Below are positions 61,001-64,000 of a stretch of 64,000 nucleotides of DNA, piece by piece. Below the pieces are notes generated by a model. The model was not told the DNA's origin and searched no databases. It saw nothing but the letters and a program-made list of their open reading frames with translations. A program made the position numbers and the translations under genes. Where the stretch lies: assembly GCA_905178155.1 (NCBI GenBank), contig CAJINV010000007.1, forward strand, positions 4,048,265-4,112,264, in the 5' to 3' direction. The number at the start of each line of letters is the position of its first letter. The first letter of the stretch is position 1. Source of the stretch: Amoebophrya sp. A120. Its lineage: Eukaryota; Sar; Dinophyceae; Syndiniales; Amoebophryaceae.

Positions 61001-62183
61001 AATGCTGGACGTATTGCAAAAACTTCTTCAGCAAGTGCTACCCAATTTTAACGATCAACGCCCCGGCGATAACCGAACACGAGAAGTGCCTGCACGAGGA
61101 AACCTCGTGCGCGGAAGCCATGACGGAGTGGGTCTCGGAGTGCGAGAAGATGCCGGGAAGACTGTCCGACTCCGCAAAAATGTCCATCCAGGAACACGCC
61201 GTCGACTGCGATTACTACGCCGGCAGCGACGATACACTGAAGCAATTTTGCCGCTACGAACCGGAGGGGATGTGCCGCAACTACTGCCAGGCCACCTGGA
61301 TGCAGTGCTACTTCAATGCGGACGTGGATCCGAATATCCACAGTCAATTTATTCCCGTACTTCACGACGTACAGATGCTGTCTCTGCATGACAAAGCTTG
61401 CCTTCGAAGGTCCTAGTTAGCATGACATCATTCAAGTGGAAAGATGCCCCAAGTTCGCGAAATTATTTGTGATGCGTTGTATAATTGTACATGATGTGTG
61501 GGAAGTTTACTGTAGGTACCGAAGGACGAGCAAGCGATGCTCGATTCCGGGTTGCTCTACAAGCCCGTGCCCAAGAACACATGGTGTCCCGAGTACACGC
61601 CCCAGTGCTATTGCAAGCTGCGGGACTGGGCGGTAGCGGCCGGCGGGAAATGTGTGTACGCAGACTATGACCTGCAGGTGCACGAGTCCTCCCTGGCGTC
61701 CATCCCCTTCACGTTTGGTTTCGCGGTATGGTAATTGCAAAAGTTGGGATCTGATAGTGCGACTCTTTCTCTTTGTCGTGTGCACCGCATGACAAACTTT
61801 TTTTGCAAGAACAAGAGGGAAAACACAATTAGTGATGCGTACTGAAGTAGATGCAGTACGTGCGGTGCAGCAGATTTGTAATGCAGTTCCGCGATGAAAA
61901 TAAATACGAGAGTAGCGCTAGTAGCGACACCAGAACTTCTGCAATCGGTTGATATATGGAGAATATGAAAGAAAACTGCGACAATTTCGACAACAACGGG
62001 CCCTACAAGCTGGCGAAGTTGAAGGACTTTTCCCAATGCTCCCTCAGCGTGCACGCGCGAAATTTGCGGACGGCAAAAGAGGGCGAAGTGGGTCCTGGGG
62101 GAATTTTTTACTCTCTCAACATGATGCAGAACTTCGTGAAAAAAATGTTTCTCGGCAGCGGACAGGACAAAGACGAAGGGTGA
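55038..62183 (+). CDS. Giant Cys-module surface/secreted protein with lipase-3-like domain lacking the nucleophile
   Basis: Exons 55038-58070, 58247-59910, 60184-about 60667, about 60889-61356, 61516-61725 and 61962-62183, about 2026 residues. A basic N-terminus plus hydrophobic segment (residues 51-70, then GGAQA) suggests a signal peptide or anchor. Six repeated modules of about 130 residues follow: nt 56070-56463, 56535-56943, 57030-57417, 57468-57838, 59887-60540 and 60565-61215. Their pattern is CxxD..C, W.C, C..C.DF...C, TCGTGG, FVD...C. Gly-rich linkers separate them. Between modules 4 and 5 lies an alpha/beta-hydrolase (lipase class 3) resemblance: LDCVLAFSGQNNYETEM, HVHQEHAEEMVRL, VTGHGLGGAVGDFF. 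The expected GHSLGG serine is Gly (GGG, 59600-59602), so hydrolysis is unlikely. A role in adhesion, matrix or host contact is a guess. Confidence 0.75.
56070..57838 (+). repeat. Four tandem Cys-rich protein modules within one exon
   Basis: Each module carries about 10-12 Cys, a W-x-C motif (VWQAC, IWFFC, IWYLC, VWSAC), C-x(3)-C-x-D-F and TCGTGG-like and FVD motifs. Linkers are Gly/Asn/Gln-rich. Two more diverged copies lie beyond the lipase-like domain, each split by an intron. Confidence 0.8.
59911..60183 (+). mobile_element. Introner-type intron inside Cys module 5
   Basis: GCGTA stands at both borders (59906-59910, 60179-60183). Inverted arms CGTATGAGA...GCAG at about 59907 and CTGCGCTCTCTCATACG at about 60153. 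Removal yields CWVKLEAYHSTC, matching the start of the other modules, in phase 2. Not GT-AG. Confidence 0.75.
61726..61961 (+). mobile_element. Probable introner with near GT-AG ends
   Basis: GT at 61726 and AG at 61960-61961 keep the frame (phase 0). Near the ends ATTGCAAAAGTT (61735) and AACTTCTGCAAT (61934) are inverted repeats. GCATGACAAA lies inside (about 61788). It may be an element whose ends have drifted to normal splice sites. Confidence 0.55.
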
Positions 62184-63375
62184 GAAGGAAGATGCTGGAT
62201 TAGGTGAAGGAGGAAGGCATGGTAGGAAGCTGAGGAGCCGCGCTACCTTCTTGTTTATCGATTCAAAATAGTGGCTGTTTAGCTGATGTCCAAGTTGTAA
62301 GGCAAAAAATGAGTTTCCGTTTCGAAGCGACAACTTGTAGACTTTTTTTCAAATTTTTCAAGGCCGAAGCCTTAGTACTCGTCGAAGTCGACGTCCAACG
62401 AGGATCAAACAGTTCAATATGAAACGACTTGTCTTCACGACACAAAGAGGTTTCGTCCTAAGTTTAGCCAAGTATTTCTACGCACCTTACTAATATCAAA
62501 AGGAAAAGCAAAAGCACTATCGTATCGACGGCCGTCGATACTTCGTCACTCCCAAGGAATATGTCGTTGTAACTTGGAGGGGGTTCACAAGCCCAAGTAA
62601 TAGCACAAGAAACATTTTCAAGTTTATTGCTACGGCTACGCGACAGGAGCAGGACGACAATTCGTTTGGAAACGCTTGTTTTGTAAATAATGTGGATGAA
62701 GAAAGCCAATATCTAAATCTAACCGGGGAATGCCCTGTATAAATGGAGAAAATGTTGCGCCCCTCTCTGTAACTTCGTTCAAATATCGACGTAAGCAAGA
62801 CGGGTCGTCGTGGTCGGAGAGGCCCGGCGGGTCTGAATTTTCGATGGCGTTGACGCAGACGATTTTCAACTGCGTCTCCTTTTCCACAAACGGTACACGA
62901 TCAATGAATGGATATATTTATGTGAATTACCTGCTTTATCGTTGAACGTAGCTGCGTATTTTTCGGTACCTTGTTGTACTAGGCCATCGGTTCGCGTTTG
63001 TCGTTGTCGCTATCGAAATCGTCTTGATCGTTGAGGAATTTGTCGTGCCGGGGAAACCAAAACTACACAGACCGGGTCAATTTTCGATTACACCATCAAG
63101 TCGGTCAGAATAGCCTTGTCGTACTTGCTCTTTCAAGAAAGAGCACAATCGTACTAGAGATCCCATATTTATATATTATTTTCATTCTGCTTTCGTTTCG
63201 TATTCGTTCATCTCCAACAAGGAAGAGGTTCAATTTCTCATATGGCAAGAAGAACCACTTTCACGGAGGGAATGGTACGTAGAAGATGGAAATAAACCAA
63301 AGCTAGACTGAGCAGAAGCTGCTGTTGTTGCTCCTTAATATAAGGAATTAAGTATACCACATACCACAATAAAAG
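62184..63375. other. Intergenic, no gene seen
   Basis: AT-rich. Overlapping short frames on both strands (62517-62798 -, 62730-62945 +) without features. Confidence 0.45.
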
Positions 63376-63849
63376 ATGTACCAACAGACGGCACACCACG
63401 ACGACGAGCATGCCCGCGAAAACCGCCCGGGGTGGATCATCGTCACGGTCACGCGCCTGCTGCTGCAGCTCGCAGCTTGCGCTGTGCAGTATGCCGTGAT
63501 TCACCTGTTGTTTCTTTCCAAAGCCGGCCAGGACGTGCAGAAAAACAAGATGGACAGATTCTTCTATTACGGCACCGCGGTCGCGGTTTGGGTCACCGCG
63601 CCCATCGTCTGCCTGATCGCGCACAACGCACACCAGATCCGTTGTTGTTTCTTGCTGAAGCTGCTGACCGCGATGATGGCGGCCCTCGCCGTGGCCTACG
63701 AGACGGAGTGGCTCGGCACTTGCTTGAAAGACGCGATCAACAGTATGGGGGCGTCAACGTTGTATTTGCCTCAGACCGTAAAAAAAATTCTGCGCGCATT
63801 TTTTCGCGGCGCAAAGCTAGTAAACCTGTGCACGCTAGTGAGGGGCTGA
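63376..63849 (+). CDS. Small multi-pass membrane protein, unknown (possibly 3' spliced)
   Basis: 157 codons as one exon. A hydrophilic His/Asp-rich start is followed by about three membrane helices: WIIVTVTRLLLQLAACAVQYAVI (residues about 20-43), YYGTAVAVWVTAPIVCLIAH (about 64-83) and CFLLKLLTAMMAALAVAY (about 91-108). The tail after residue 130 is less convincing, and GTAAAAA at 63778 could be a donor, in which case the gene runs past the window. Family not recognised. Confidence 0.6.
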   Translation: MYQQTAHHDDEHARENRPGWIIVTVTRLLLQLAACAVQYAVIHLLFLSKAGQDVQKNKMDRFFYYGTAVAVWVTAPIVCLIAHNAHQIRCCFLLKLLTAMMAALAVAYETEWLGTCLKDAINSMGASTLYLPQTVKKILRAFFRGAKLVNLCTLVRG

Positions 63850-64000
63850 CTTGAACGCGGTTTGTTTTACCTAGCTTGTCAGCAACAGTGCTCTAGTAGG
63901 TAAGTGGGTATTGACGCGAAGGAGGGCGGGGCGCTGGGGGTTCTTCTGTGGCTGATGTTTTCACCTAGAAAACGCCGGGCGCGCGCAATATTTTGCTCCG

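Noticed and set aside
1-64000. tRNA, rRNA or spliced-leader genes
   Set aside because: No cloverleaf with a T-loop GGTTCGAATC-type box, no rRNA core and no dinoflagellate spliced-leader sequence was noticed by eye. A tRNAscan/Infernal run would be decisive.

Overview
This window is nuclear DNA of an intron-rich protist, most likely a syndinian dinoflagellate of the Amoebophrya type. That assignment is inferred from gene organisation, not from a marker gene. Three things point there. All 16 gene models I can support lie on the + strand. Most genes are split by short introns. Many introns end in terminal inverted repeats (TIRs) and sit between short direct repeats (candidate target-site duplications, TSDs) instead of clean GT-AG borders, which is the behaviour of 'introner' elements described in Amoebophrya. 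Proteins carry very long low-complexity insertions rich in Ser, Gln, Asn, Asp and Glu. I found no bacterial-type operons, rRNA, tRNA or CRISPR.

Layout from left to right: a 5'-truncated giant acidic/coiled protein (1-5295); a senescence/spartin-domain protein (7009-10668); an RRM protein resembling RBM26/27 with nine exons (12474-17762); a gene-free stretch holding a cluster of degenerate palindromes (18995-19335); an SbmA/ABCD-like ABC half-transporter with a decayed ATPase (19961-24053); a ubiquitin-fold chimera (25007-27725); a 2-oxoglutarate/Fe(II) oxygenase with a ubiquitin-like N-terminus (28496-32027); a membrane-anchored DUSP-domain protein (33293-34925); a Prx5-type peroxiredoxin whose catalytic Cys codon is TGA, probably selenocysteine (36022-37143); a TXNDC9/phosducin-like thioredoxin-fold protein (38157-39525); a small unknown protein (40235-40824); a tandem-GAF protein (42305-49342) with a 2.6-kb intron holding a hierarchical satellite; a stand-alone PITH-domain protein (50286-51095); a multi-pass membrane protein (52471-53877); a 50-residue protein (54433-54726); a roughly 2026-residue secreted or anchored Cys-module protein with a serine-less lipase-3-like domain (55038-62183); and a small membrane protein at the right edge (63376-63849).

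For several genes I derived exon chains by hand that keep the reading frame and rebuild known domains: the RRM, GAF, TXNDC9, PITH, Prx and ubiquitin genes and the 5' acidic gene. Functional links are loose. Three thioredoxin-system relatives (Prx, TXNDC9, PITH) lie within 15 kb and two neighbouring genes share ubiquitin-like folds. The strongest points for follow-up are the putative selenoprotein peroxiredoxin, the introner family with its shared internal TTTGTCATGC motif, the nested satellite inside the GAF gene, and the palindrome cluster near 19 kb.
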